NCBI GenBank assembly: GCA_023402845.1
Contig: JAEYFP010000065.1
Coordinates: 1-34,485 of the forward strand
Reading direction: 5' to 3'
From: Bacillota bacterium
GTDB taxonomy: Bacteria > Bacillota > Clostridia > Lachnospirales > Lachnospiraceae
DNA length: 34,485 nt
The notes under the pieces were generated by a model. It made no database searches. It was not told where the DNA came from and worked only from the letters and a program-made list of their open reading frames with translations. Position 1 is the first letter of the stretch; each line of letters opens with the position of its first letter. Shown here piece after piece: positions 1-7,442 of the stretch. The position numbers and the translations under genes are program-made.

Positions 1-91
1 CCCTGCTCATTTTTTAAAAACCTGGTCGACAGGGCTTAGGTAGTCGTTTTTTGTTTTTTAAGAAATAGTATAAAAATATATGATTTTTATT

Positions 92-1915
92 TCATTTCTC
101 ACTTGACATCACACCGCTGGACTTTATCTCTTCAAAATCAATTGCCCAGGTATCTGCCTCATGCTGCAATTCCCATAAAGTGCGGTATTCGGTGTCGGAG
201 GCCATCAGTTCCCGGTGGGTTCCTCTCTCGATTATGCCGCCGTCTTTTAATACCAAGATTTGATCGGCCTGCCGAATACTTTGCAGGCGGTGCGCGATCA
301 TGATAACAGTCTTATTTTTTACGAGATTTTGAATCGCCTTTTGAATCAGATTTTCATTTTCCGCATCCGAATATGCCATTGCTTCATCCAGCACCACAAT
401 GGGGGAATCCTTTAAAATCGCCCGCGCAATGGATATGCGCTGGGTTTCACCGCCGGATAAATCGGCACCGCCTGTTCCGATGCGGGTATTGTAGTTTTCC
501 GGCAAGGCCATGATAAAATCATGGCAGCGGGCGGCTTTTGCAGCTGCTTCTACCTGCTCTCGGGGATAACTTCGATTCATTGTGATATTCCCCCAGATCG
601 TGTCTGCGAAGAGATAGGTATCCTGAAAGACGGCGGCAACGCTTTCCATCAGACTGCCGGAATCCATTTCCCGGATATCCGCTTGGCCGATCGTAATTTT
701 GCCGGAAGATACATCCCAGAAGCGGAGCAGCAGTTGTCCGACCGTGGATTTTCCGCCGCCGCTTTCACCGACCAGAGCGGTCATTTTCCCTTGCGGTGCC
801 AAAAAGCTGACATTGGAAAGTGCCATTTTTTTGTCTTTCGCGTCTCCTTCATAGGAGAAGGAGACGTCCTGAAAATGTACATTCCAGGATGCCGGTGTCT
901 TGGGAGTCCGGGGCTGCGGAATTGTTGACTCATCGAGTATCGCATCTATGGAATTCAGCCCCACCGCAAGCATCCCCATTTGCGAGCCGTAATTGACACA
1001 GGTCATAAAGGGATCGTAAATGGCCGGTGTAATAATCAGCGCCATAAGCACCGCGAGAAACATTTCCGGAGAAGGATTTTTTGTAAGGAGCACAATTGCT
1101 GCCGGAAGTACAAAGGTAAGAATAGAAAGCACGATTGCCTTATAGGCGCTCATGGCGGCCGCGCTTCTTTTGTAGCTTTTCAGCTCCCATGTGCGGTAGC
1201 TGTTGATCGTCTCCTCAAGCCCCCCGGTCATTGTTCCTGTAAGCCCGAACAGCTTGACCTCGGCCATTCCTTTTACATATTCTGAAAAGGCTCCGGTCAT
1301 ATTCTGAGAGGCGGCGGCAACATCTGCCCACAGCTTTTTTGCTTTTTCCCCTCCGAACACGGACATTTGAAGTATCAGTGCCGCCAATATGGTGACTATA
1401 ACGGTCAATGCAAGCCAGCCATTCAGCATAAACAAGCTGCCGAACAGTACAAGGATAAGAGTCAGCGAGCCAAGAAGATCCGGCAGCATATGAGCCACAA
1501 AGCCCTCTATCTTTTCGATATTTTCGTCCATCGTTTTTTGAATGCTTCCGGTGGTGTTCCTGGAGAAAAATCCGACCGGCACCCGGCCCACATGCTCCAT
1601 GACACGCATGCGGAACTGATACAGCAGCTGAAAGGCAGCCTTGTGGCAGCCATAGCTGCCCAAATAGGATAACAGCATATGGCATAGAATACTGATGCCT
1701 GCGACTATGATCCAGAATATAAGGACTCCTTGTGTACTGCTGTCTTTCTTTGCAAGCAGAAGCTGACGTGCAATAAAATATACGGAGAGGTACGGAACCA
1801 CTCCGAGCAGCATGCCGGCTGCCGCCGACAGGCAGCTCACTATGTAAGGGCCCTTGCCCTGTGCGGATATCTGAAATATACGTTTCAGGACACCGTCCTT
1901 TTTTGTTTTTTCCAT
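92..1915 (-). CDS. ABC exporter half-transporter (fused permease and ATPase)
   Basis: A 607-residue half-transporter of the ABC exporter type: an N-terminal transmembrane domain (about residues 20-320, several hydrophobic helices) followed by a nucleotide-binding domain. Visible motifs are Walker A GESGGGKST near residue 385, signature LSGGE near 487, Walker B IVVLDEA near 508 and the H-loop IMIAHRL near 540, so the ATPase looks intact. The start at 1915 was chosen because AAAGGAGG sits just upstream; an in-frame ATG at 1948 lacks this. Such proteins usually work as dimers, often with a second half-transporter gene next door; a partner could lie left of the window. The divergent AraC regulator at 2073 is the probable controller. 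The arrangement recalls YbtP/YbtQ-like metal-siderophore systems, but the substrate cannot be read from sequence. Confidence 0.9.
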   Translation of the reverse strand: MEKTKKDGVLKRIFQISAQGKGPYIVSCLSAAAGMLLGVVPYLSVYFIARQLLLAKKDSSTQGVLIFWIIVAGISILCHMLLSYLGSYGCHKAAFQLLYQFRMRVMEHVGRVPVGFFSRNTTGSIQKTMDENIEKIEGFVAHMLPDLLGSLTLILVLFGSLFMLNGWLALTVIVTILAALILQMSVFGGEKAKKLWADVAAASQNMTGAFSEYVKGMAEVKLFGLTGTMTGGLEETINSYRTWELKSYKRSAAAMSAYKAIVLSILTFVLPAAIVLLTKNPSPEMFLAVLMALIITPAIYDPFMTCVNYGSQMGMLAVGLNSIDAILDESTIPQPRTPKTPASWNVHFQDVSFSYEGDAKDKKMALSNVSFLAPQGKMTALVGESGGGKSTVGQLLLRFWDVSSGKITIGQADIREMDSGSLMESVAAVFQDTYLFADTIWGNITMNRSYPREQVEAAAKAARCHDFIMALPENYNTRIGTGGADLSGGETQRISIARAILKDSPIVVLDEAMAYSDAENENLIQKAIQNLVKNKTVIMIAHRLQSIRQADQILVLKDGGIIERGTHRELMASDTEYRTLWELQHEADTWAIDFEEIKSSGVMSSEK

Positions 1916-1959
1916 AAAAGTCCTCCTTTTTTTGAACGGAAAGGACAATGCAGCCGAAT

Positions 1960-1979
1960 TGGTTAGCCCTTTCTAACCA
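1960..1979. promoter_or_regulatory. Inverted repeat, possible operator
   Basis: TGGTTAG, six bases, then CTAACCA: a perfect 7-bp inverted repeat in the AraC/ABC divergent region. It lies just upstream of, or across, the likely -35 of the AraC promoter and in the leader of the ABC gene. The half-sites resemble those of DtxR/IdeR boxes, but the six-base spacer is too long for that consensus, so the binding protein is unknown; the neighbouring AraC regulator is the simplest candidate. Confidence 0.4.
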
Positions 1980-1986
1980 CCTCAGT

Positions 1987-2021
1987 GTATGTTATAATAA
2001 ACATACTTTCAATACTTTGAA
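1987..2021. promoter_or_regulatory. Overlapping divergent promoters inside an inverted repeat
   Basis: GTATGTT (1987-1993) and AACATAC (2000-2006) form a perfect 7-bp inverted repeat around a core that contains a plus-strand -10 TATAAT (1993-1998, for the AraC gene, weak -35 TTTCTA at 1970-1975). The same core holds a minus-strand -10 TATTAT (1994-1999) with -35 TTCAAA (2016-2021, 16-bp spacer) for the ABC gene. A regulator binding here would affect both genes at once. The promoter assignment is inferred from consensus only. Confidence 0.4.
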
Positions 2022-2072
2022 TTTTGATTCTTCATATCGGAAGGTAAAAACTTAAAAACAGGAGGAGAGCAG

Positions 2073-3026
2073 GTGAGGACGGTTGAGCAGTATTGGCTGG
2101 AGTTTGAAAAATTGGGGTTTATAAAGGAAATACTGCAGCATGGTGTCCGCTACAGCCTTCCTCCGCATCTCGGGATAGGCGGATTTGAGCTTTGGGGTGA
2201 TACCGATACTTGTATGGCATGTCTGTCGGATGTCGTTTTCTTTCAGCCCTGCATCATACTGGAGTCGGTTCATGAAAAGGTGTTTGAATTCGGACAGTTT
2301 TATCAGGGTGACGTCAGCTTCTATAAAAAGCAGAGCGAGGCTTTGCCGGTCGAACACGGACTGAATTATCTGGTCAATTATCCGCTCTTCTCTGCCTACA
2401 AGCGTATGGAACCGCATATCCGGCTGATCAACGTGGGAATTACTTATCGGGAAAAGTTTTTTGATACGCTGCCTCATATCCTTCCCGATGATTTCTGGGA
2501 GTCGGCTGCGGCTGTTTTAAATCCGGAAGCTCTTACCATACCGGCCATTACCCTGATTTGTGATCAGATCAGGAATTGCCGTCTCAGGGGAGAGGCATTA
2601 AAAATTTTTATCCGGGGCAAGGCACTGGAGTCTTTTGCTATTACGCTGGATTATATTTATGAAAATAGAAAAGAGCCGGCTGTCCGGCTTTTGCCGTTTG
2701 ACAGGTCGGCTCTTGAATCCGTTAAGGAGCTGCTGTCCGAACGGCTGATCAATCCTCCGCAAATCAAGGAACTGACTCGTATCACGGGATTAAATCAGCA
2801 GAAGCTGATGGCCGGTTTTAAGCAACTAAACGGGATCACAATTTATGAATATGTGAAGCGGGCGCGGATGCAAAAAGCGATAGAGCTTCTGCTGGAGAGC
2901 GATCTGCCGATTTTGGAAATCGCAAAGAGAGTCGGTTATCGCGGTGACGGACATTTCCATGAGGCATTCCGTGAGGTATACGGCACTACGCCCGGCAGGC
3001 TGCGGCGGGCAGGACAGAAGCTATGA
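2073..3026 (+). CDS. AraC-family transcriptional regulator
   Basis: 317 residues. The C-terminal 100 residues form a typical AraC double HTH: the first HTH near IKELTRITGLNQQKLMAGFK and the second near ILEIAKRVGYRGDGHFHEAF, ending with the family-typical YGTTPGRLR. The N-terminal 210 residues are a less conserved sensing domain that I cannot assign to a ligand. It starts with GTG at 2073, five bases after GGAGGAG; no better ATG is present. It is divergent from the ABC exporter at 92-1915 and probably regulates it. The 3' end overlaps the convergent SplB-like gene by 6 bp. Confidence 0.9.
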   Translation: MRTVEQYWLEFEKLGFIKEILQHGVRYSLPPHLGIGGFELWGDTDTCMACLSDVVFFQPCIILESVHEKVFEFGQFYQGDVSFYKKQSEALPVEHGLNYLVNYPLFSAYKRMEPHIRLINVGITYREKFFDTLPHILPDDFWESAAAVLNPEALTIPAITLICDQIRNCRLRGEALKIFIRGKALESFAITLDYIYENRKEPAVRLLPFDRSALESVKELLSERLINPPQIKELTRITGLNQQKLMAGFKQLNGITIYEYVKRARMQKAIELLLESDLPILEIAKRVGYRGDGHFHEAFREVYGTTPGRLRRAGQKL

Positions 3027-4022
3027 AATATACAAGATAGACATCCTGGGCAGCAGCTCGGCAAGTTTTTCCCGCAAAAAAGCTTCGGCCTCTGTACGCA
3101 CCTCATTTCGATAACAATATTTACCGCGGCCGCGGCCGGTCATGGTATCTCTGTTTAAGAGCGTTATGGAATCAGGAAATGCATCTGTATTTATGGCATT
3201 TTGTACAAAGCTGTAAGTCATTAATATGATTTCAATAAAGCCGTTTTGCTTCACCCTTTGGCTCAGCTCATCAGCCAGCTGTTCGATTAATTGGCCGTAC
3301 AGCTGCTTCCAATCCGGAAGCAGGATAACGGGTGCAAGGAGCATTCCCACCGGATAGCCTGCCTCTGCCATCGAATTGAGCGCGCGGATTCGCGCATGCA
3401 GAGGGGAGGTTCCCAGTTCTATCCGCCGGATGATTTCCTCAGGATTCATACTCATACGAAATATGATTTTTTCTTGATGATCAAGGGGAAGCAGGGAGTC
3501 TACCATATCAAACTTTGTCGGAAAGGTCAGATGTCCGCAGCCCTCCTTGGCAAAGCGTTTGATGGTATAGATTAGATTACCCGTAATCGTATTCTCCAGG
3601 AGCAAATCGCTGTTGCTGCCGATTTCAAAGGTCTGCGGTACGGGAGCCGCCGCAGCCTTTTTCAGAAGTCTGTTAAGCATTTGCTCCCGATTGACAAACA
3701 GGCGGAGATAGGAGCACTTGTTGTAGTTGCATACCAGATAACAATACAGGCACATCGCCCGGCAGCCCGAGGAGGTATAAGGTACCAGCCAGTCGGAAAC
3801 CTTATGGTTCGGTACATACTTGTGTGTTTTTCGGATTCCGATAATCAGATGGCTTTTTAATTTTGCAAATTCATGATTTTCAGATGAAGCCAGAGCCGGG
3901 ATATAATTATGATTTTCTATTTCTATCCAGGGCAGGGCTTCATATTGAAGCCGGAGCAGCTGCCCCAGCTCATAGTCAAGTGTTGCCGGTTCATAATAAA
4001 TCGCATCAAAATGCAGCTTCAT
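3021..4022 (-). CDS. splB: Spore photoproduct lyase-like radical SAM protein
   Basis: 333 residues, matching the family length (about 340). The radical SAM cluster motif CRAMCLYC (Cys87, Cys91, Cys94) sits where SplB proteins carry GCxxxCxYCY, followed by the familiar YLRLFVN stretch. Later segments TFPTKFDMVD, FRMSMNPEEI and GTSPLHARI also match the family. SPL repairs the spore photoproduct (5-thyminyl-5,6-dihydrothymine) in DNA during germination. The start at 4022 follows AGGAGG; an in-frame ATG at 4055 has no such site. Oddity: by alignment from memory, the hydrogen-donor Cys141 of Bacillus subtilis SplB corresponds to Ser136 here (FEIGSNSD in place of FEASCTSD); Cys98, Cys103 and Cys162 are additional cysteines. 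No splA homologue is adjacent. It could be a divergent SPL-family enzyme rather than classic SplB. Confidence 0.85.
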   Translation of the reverse strand: MKLHFDAIYYEPATLDYELGQLLRLQYEALPWIEIENHNYIPALASSENHEFAKLKSHLIIGIRKTHKYVPNHKVSDWLVPYTSSGCRAMCLYCYLVCNYNKCSYLRLFVNREQMLNRLLKKAAAAPVPQTFEIGSNSDLLLENTITGNLIYTIKRFAKEGCGHLTFPTKFDMVDSLLPLDHQEKIIFRMSMNPEEIIRRIELGTSPLHARIRALNSMAEAGYPVGMLLAPVILLPDWKQLYGQLIEQLADELSQRVKQNGFIEIILMTYSFVQNAINTDAFPDSITLLNRDTMTGRGRGKYCYRNEVRTEAEAFLREKLAELLPRMSILYIS

Positions 4023-4087
4023 TTGTCGATCCTCCTGACAGATAGCATTTCCCAAAACGGTGGAATCTATGCGTCATTCCGAACTCG

Positions 4088-4116
4088 TTGATATTGTTCC
4101 GATAAAGGGGTATAAT
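4088..4116 (+). promoter_or_regulatory. Sigma-A promoter of the Fic gene
   Basis: TTGATA (4088-4093), a 17-bp spacer, then TATAAT (4111-4116); the start codon of the Fic gene lies 24 bp after the -10. This is near consensus and suggests constitutive vegetative expression from a short leader. Confidence 0.8.
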
Positions 4117-4139
4117 ATTAAGGACTGGGGGGATATTTT

Positions 4140-5027
4140 ATGTTTATGAGTGTAAAACAGGCCACAGAAAAATGGGGAATTTCGGATAGGAGAATCCGGG
4201 TACTTTGTTCCGAAGGAAAAATTTCAGGTGCATATCAGGAAGGGCGAGGATGGAAGATTCCAGCAGACGCAGTGAAACCGGCTGACGGAAGATATAAATC
4301 GACGGAAAGTCTATTGGACATGATTGACCGAAAAAAGAAAGAACTGGACACCAGACGTCCTTTTACAGAAGGTGAAGTTACCAGGCTAAATGAGGAATTT
4401 GTTGTGGAATACACGTACAATTCCAATGCCATTGAGGGAAATACACTAACATTGCGTGAGACGGATCTGGTTCTCAGAGGTCTTACCATCGACAAAAAAC
4501 CATTGAAAGACCACATGGAGGCTGTCGGTCACAAAGAGGCATTTGAATTTATCAGTGAATTGGTAAAAGATCATGTTCCAATGAGTGAGAATATGATCAA
4601 GCAGGTGCATTATCTGGTGCTTGCGGATAAGAGGGAGGACCGTGGTGTATACCGCCGTGTTCCTGTTCGCATTATGGGTGCACAGCATGAACCGGTACAG
4701 CCGTATCTTATTCAACCTAAAATGGAACAGTTGATGATTGATTTTGCTGAAAGCACAGAGCATACCGCAACAAAGCTGGCACGTTTCCACATTGAATTTG
4801 AAGGAATACATCCCTTTATTGATGGAAACGGAAGAACAGGACGTTTGCTTGTAAATTTGGAACTGATGAAAGCAGGGTTTCCGCCTATTAACATCAAATT
4901 TACGGATCGTATGGCATATTACAATGCTTTTGATGAGTATCATGTAAAACACAATCTTTCTGTTATGGAAAAACTGTTTGCAGGATATATCAATGAACGT
5001 TTAGATATGTATTTGAAAATGCTATAG
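4140..5027 (+). CDS. Fic family protein with N-terminal HTH
   Basis: 295 residues. Residues 1-45 look like a short MerR/excisionase-type HTH (VKQATEKWGISDRRIRVLC, then EGRGWKIPADAV). The Fic core contains the complete active-site motif HPFIDGNGRTGR starting at His224 (consensus HPFxxGNGRxxR), so AMP transfer or a related nucleotidyl transfer is chemically possible. An inhibitory motif SNAIEG (residues 95-100; consensus S/TxxxEG) lies N-terminal to the core, which marks a self-inhibited class II Fic protein that needs no separate antitoxin. Consistent with that, no antitoxin-like small gene is adjacent. The G-rich stretch 4127-4132 serves as ribosome binding site for the ATG at 4140; an ATG at 4146 is a possible alternative. 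The target is unknown. Confidence 0.9.
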   Translation: MFMSVKQATEKWGISDRRIRVLCSEGKISGAYQEGRGWKIPADAVKPADGRYKSTESLLDMIDRKKKELDTRRPFTEGEVTRLNEEFVVEYTYNSNAIEGNTLTLRETDLVLRGLTIDKKPLKDHMEAVGHKEAFEFISELVKDHVPMSENMIKQVHYLVLADKREDRGVYRRVPVRIMGAQHEPVQPYLIQPKMEQLMIDFAESTEHTATKLARFHIEFEGIHPFIDGNGRTGRLLVNLELMKAGFPPINIKFTDRMAYYNAFDEYHVKHNLSVMEKLFAGYINERLDMYLKML

Positions 5028-5075
5028 GAATAATAAGATAGTGTGTAATGGTAAGCAAGAATGATTGAGGTTACT

Positions 5076-5276
5076 ATGCAAAACGGACAAAATCGAAGTG
5101 ATATAAAAATCGGTACTCGGGTTAGTATTGTGTTAAAGGCTGACCAGCGTACCGGCAAGCGCACCGAGGGTGTTGTGGCAAGACTGCTGACCAAAAGCAG
5201 CACCCATCCACATGGCATTAAGGTTATGTTGGAGGACGGTCAGGTCGGGCGCGTGCAGGAAATATTGGGCACATAA
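5076..5276 (+). CDS. YwbE family protein (DUF2196)
   Basis: A 66-residue basic protein matching the YwbE family along its length: NGQNRSDIKIGTRVSIVLK, then DQRTGKRTEG, then HPHGIKVMLEDGQVGRVQ. The family is widespread in Firmicutes and forms a small beta-rich domain of unknown function. The start at 5076 is preferred because GAGG lies five bases upstream and family members begin at about this residue; an in-frame ATG at 5061 would add five residues. It lies 49 bp after the Fic gene on the same strand, possibly co-transcribed, and convergent with the histidine kinase. Confidence 0.85.
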   Translation: MQNGQNRSDIKIGTRVSIVLKADQRTGKRTEGVVARLLTKSSTHPHGIKVMLEDGQVGRVQEILGT

Positions 5277-5291
5277 AAGGAATCCATGCGT

Positions 5292-6578
5292 TTATCGGAC
5301 GGGCAGACTGACCGTAAAGGTAGAACCGCCGCCGGGTGTATCAGAGGCTTTGATTGTTCCGCTGTGAGCCTGTACAATTTCGGAAGCGATACACAAGCCC
5401 AGCCCGAAGTGCCCTTTGGTACTTCGGGATTGTTCACTCCTGTAAAAGCGATAAAAAATTTTATCTTTTTCTTCATCGGAAATACCGATCCCCGTATCGC
5501 TGACCAGTATCAGAAGGTGATTCTTTTTTGCCTGAAGAGACAAGGTGACGACTCCGCCTGCCGGAGTATAACTGATTGCATTATGCAGCAAGATGGCGAC
5601 CAGCTGTCTGATGCGGCTTTTATCACAAATACAAGATGGAAGGGCTGCATCCGGCAAACTGATTAACAGTTTCAGATTTTTTTCATTTGCCATCGGTTCA
5701 AATGCTTCATAGGTATTCAGTAAAAGCGTATCCAATTCAACCTTTTCCTTTTCTACAGAAAAACTTTGATTGTCTGAATGGGACAGAGTCAGCATATCTT
5801 CAATTAATGCGGACATCCGTTTTGCCTCAGATTCTATAATGGAAAGAAAATCCTCCCTTTTATGTTCAGATGCCTGCGGAAAGCTTTCGAGACAGGATAA
5901 AATGACAGCCAGCGGTGTACGCAGCTCATGGGAGGCGGAAGCGACAAATTGCACCTGACTGCGTCTGTTTTTTTCAATCGGCAGCAAAAGTATGTTTGTA
6001 AAAGTATAAGAAAAAATCCAGAGTAGGATGAGGACAATCAGAATGATTCCCAGAAAAAGAAAGCGCTGATGCAGGAGTTGTTCCCTCATTGCTGTCAGCG
6101 GAGAAAATACGAGCATTTGTAATACATTGTTTCCTTTTTCCAGAGTAATGACAGAAACATAATACTCCTCATCGGTTTCTGAGACAAAAGGAAATTCTAA
6201 ATGAACGGTATGGTATAAAGAAGGCTTTTCGGCTTCTGAGGCAAACTGCTCTTGATAATACTGAAAACCCTCTGTAAGTAATTCTTCAGCCCGGCTGTAG
6301 GGAGAATGGCTGTTATATAAAAAAGGAACGCCATTATCCAAAAGAAAAATAAAGTAGTTTCCGCTGTTCTCTAATTTGGAAAGCCACTCATGAGTAATCA
6401 CAGACTGCTGCTCCAGATTTGCGGTAATCGTATGGATATTATTTTGAAAGGAAAGAAATTGGGTATCCTTTAAGTTTTTCTCAGAGATTAATAAATAGCC
6501 GAGTGTCATAACCGCTAATATCAGTGTGGTGATTCCGCCACACATCAGCGTTAAGCGCAATTGGACCTTTTTAAACAT
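5292..6578 (-). CDS. Two-component sensor histidine kinase
   Basis: 428 residues. Transmembrane helix 1 spans about residues 10-32, an extracellular sensor region about 33-170, and helix 2 about 172-196. A short linker leads into HisKA with the H-box FVASASHELRTPLA (phosphorylated His217). The HATPase_c domain shows the N-box LLHNAISYTP, G1 box SDTGIGIS, F box IFYRFYRSE and G2 box GHFGLGL. All catalytic boxes are present. There is no clear HAMP domain; only about ten residues separate helix 2 from the H-box. The ATG overlaps the end of the response regulator gene by 8 bp, so the two are translationally coupled, with GGAG as ribosome binding site. The sensed signal is unknown; the extracellular part is about 140 residues. 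Confidence 0.95.
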   Translation of the reverse strand: MFKKVQLRLTLMCGGITTLILAVMTLGYLLISEKNLKDTQFLSFQNNIHTITANLEQQSVITHEWLSKLENSGNYFIFLLDNGVPFLYNSHSPYSRAEELLTEGFQYYQEQFASEAEKPSLYHTVHLEFPFVSETDEEYYVSVITLEKGNNVLQMLVFSPLTAMREQLLHQRFLFLGIILIVLILLWIFSYTFTNILLLPIEKNRRSQVQFVASASHELRTPLAVILSCLESFPQASEHKREDFLSIIESEAKRMSALIEDMLTLSHSDNQSFSVEKEKVELDTLLLNTYEAFEPMANEKNLKLLISLPDAALPSCICDKSRIRQLVAILLHNAISYTPAGGVVTLSLQAKKNHLLILVSDTGIGISDEEKDKIFYRFYRSEQSRSTKGHFGLGLCIASEIVQAHSGTIKASDTPGGGSTFTVSLPVR

Positions 6579-7257
6579 GGGGATCTCCTTCTTTCAGACA
6601 GTATCCGATTCCCCGGAGCGTCTTGATACAAAGTGCACTTCCTACCGCGATCAGGCGTCTGCGCAGGAAATGAATATAGTTATCTAAATTTCCGGCTTCA
6701 ACCTCGCTGTCAGGTCCCCAGACCTTTAACAGCAGTATACTCCTGGAAAGTGTCTGCCCGCGGCTTCTCAAAAAAGCTTCCAGCAAGGTTCCTTCCCTTT
6801 TGGAAAGGGAACAGCTTCCCGCCGGTCCTGTCAGAATCGTCTCTTCGGGTGAATAGGTGATGTCAAGCAGGTGGAACGTACTGTCGGGGACGAGCACGGG
6901 CGGACGTCTCGTTACACAATAGATTCTGGCAAGCAGCTCTTCGAAAGCAAAGGGCTTTACCAGATAATCATCGGCTCCCATATTCAATCCGCCGACCTTA
7001 TCCGACAAAGTTCCGAGAGCGGTGATCATAATAACAGGAATAAAAATCTCTTTTTCTCTCAATGCCTGCAATACCTCGGTGCCCTCCATAACAGGCAGCA
7101 TTCGGTCCAGTAAAATCACATCATGAATAGCCTGACAGGCAAGAAATAGTGCTTCCTCGCCGTCATAACAAGAATCTACTTCAAATCCCTTGGCAGTAAG
7201 CTGATAAGTAAGGACATGATTGAAGTGTTCATCATCCTCCGCAAGTAATACCCTCAT
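6571..7257 (-). CDS. OmpR/PhoB-family response regulator
   Basis: 228 residues. The receiver domain has the acidic pair Asp8-Asp9 (AEDDEHF), phosphoacceptor Asp51 (VILLDRMLP), and the conserved Thr/Lys switch region (MITALG, DYLVKPF). A C-terminal winged helix follows (about 130-225; LSKREGTLLEAFL, DNYIHFLRRRL, IKTLRGIGYCL). It is cotranscribed with the kinase gene downstream. The divergent operon starting at 7443 is its most likely target, because 11-bp-spaced direct repeats of the type bound by this family lie in front of both transcription units. Autoregulation is therefore likely. Confidence 0.95.
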   Translation of the reverse strand: MRVLLAEDDEHFNHVLTYQLTAKGFEVDSCYDGEEALFLACQAIHDVILLDRMLPVMEGTEVLQALREKEIFIPVIMITALGTLSDKVGGLNMGADDYLVKPFAFEELLARIYCVTRRPPVLVPDSTFHLLDITYSPEETILTGPAGSCSLSKREGTLLEAFLRSRGQTLSRSILLLKVWGPDSEVEAGNLDNYIHFLRRRLIAVGSALCIKTLRGIGYCLKEGDPHV

Positions 7258-7313
7258 GTTCGTTTGACCTCCATGTGCTTCTGTTCGGTCTTTAACCTCA
7301 CAAAAATCTCCAT

Positions 7314-7349
7314 ATTATAATAACATAGAAATCTTTAAATATTCTCTAA
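7314..7349 (-). promoter_or_regulatory. Promoter and response-regulator box for the two-component operon
   Basis: On the minus strand TTAGAGA (7343-7349) is followed 11 bp later by TTAAAGA (7332-7338), and then by a -10 TATAAT (7314-7319) 12 bp further on. No good -35 exists, as in promoters activated by PhoB/OmpR-type regulators bound at the -35. The repeats are visible in the sequence; the binding is inferred. Confidence 0.45.
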
Positions 7350-7367
7350 TTTTATTTTGATTTGTTT

Positions 7368-7401
7368 TTTAGAGAAAATTTAGAGGAAGCTCTGCTATGC
7401 T
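7368..7401 (+). promoter_or_regulatory. Promoter and response-regulator box for the transport operon
   Basis: TTTAGAG (7368-7374) repeats exactly 11 bp later (7379-7385). Ten bp after the second copy comes an extended -10, TG-C-TATGCT (7393-7401), with no recognisable -35. This is the layout of PhoB-class activated promoters. With the minus-strand copy it also forms an 8-bp inverted repeat, TTCTCTAA (7342-7349) and TTAGAGAA (7369-7376). Confidence 0.55.
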
Positions 7402-7442
7402 AAAAATGAAAGTTGAAAAACGAAGGGGAGAGGAAAAAAAGA

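Noticed and set aside
1..10. Minus-strand ATG at 10, possible start of a partner half-transporter gene
   Set aside because: Only three codons are inside the window and no good ribosome binding site precedes it; cannot be supported.
11..40. Short stem CCTG/CAGG with T run on the minus strand after the ABC gene
   Set aside because: A four-bp stem is too weak to call a terminator.
1960..1979. DtxR/IdeR iron box in the AraC/ABC intergenic region
   Set aside because: The half-sites look similar, but the six-base spacer departs from the compact consensus; kept only as an unassigned inverted repeat.
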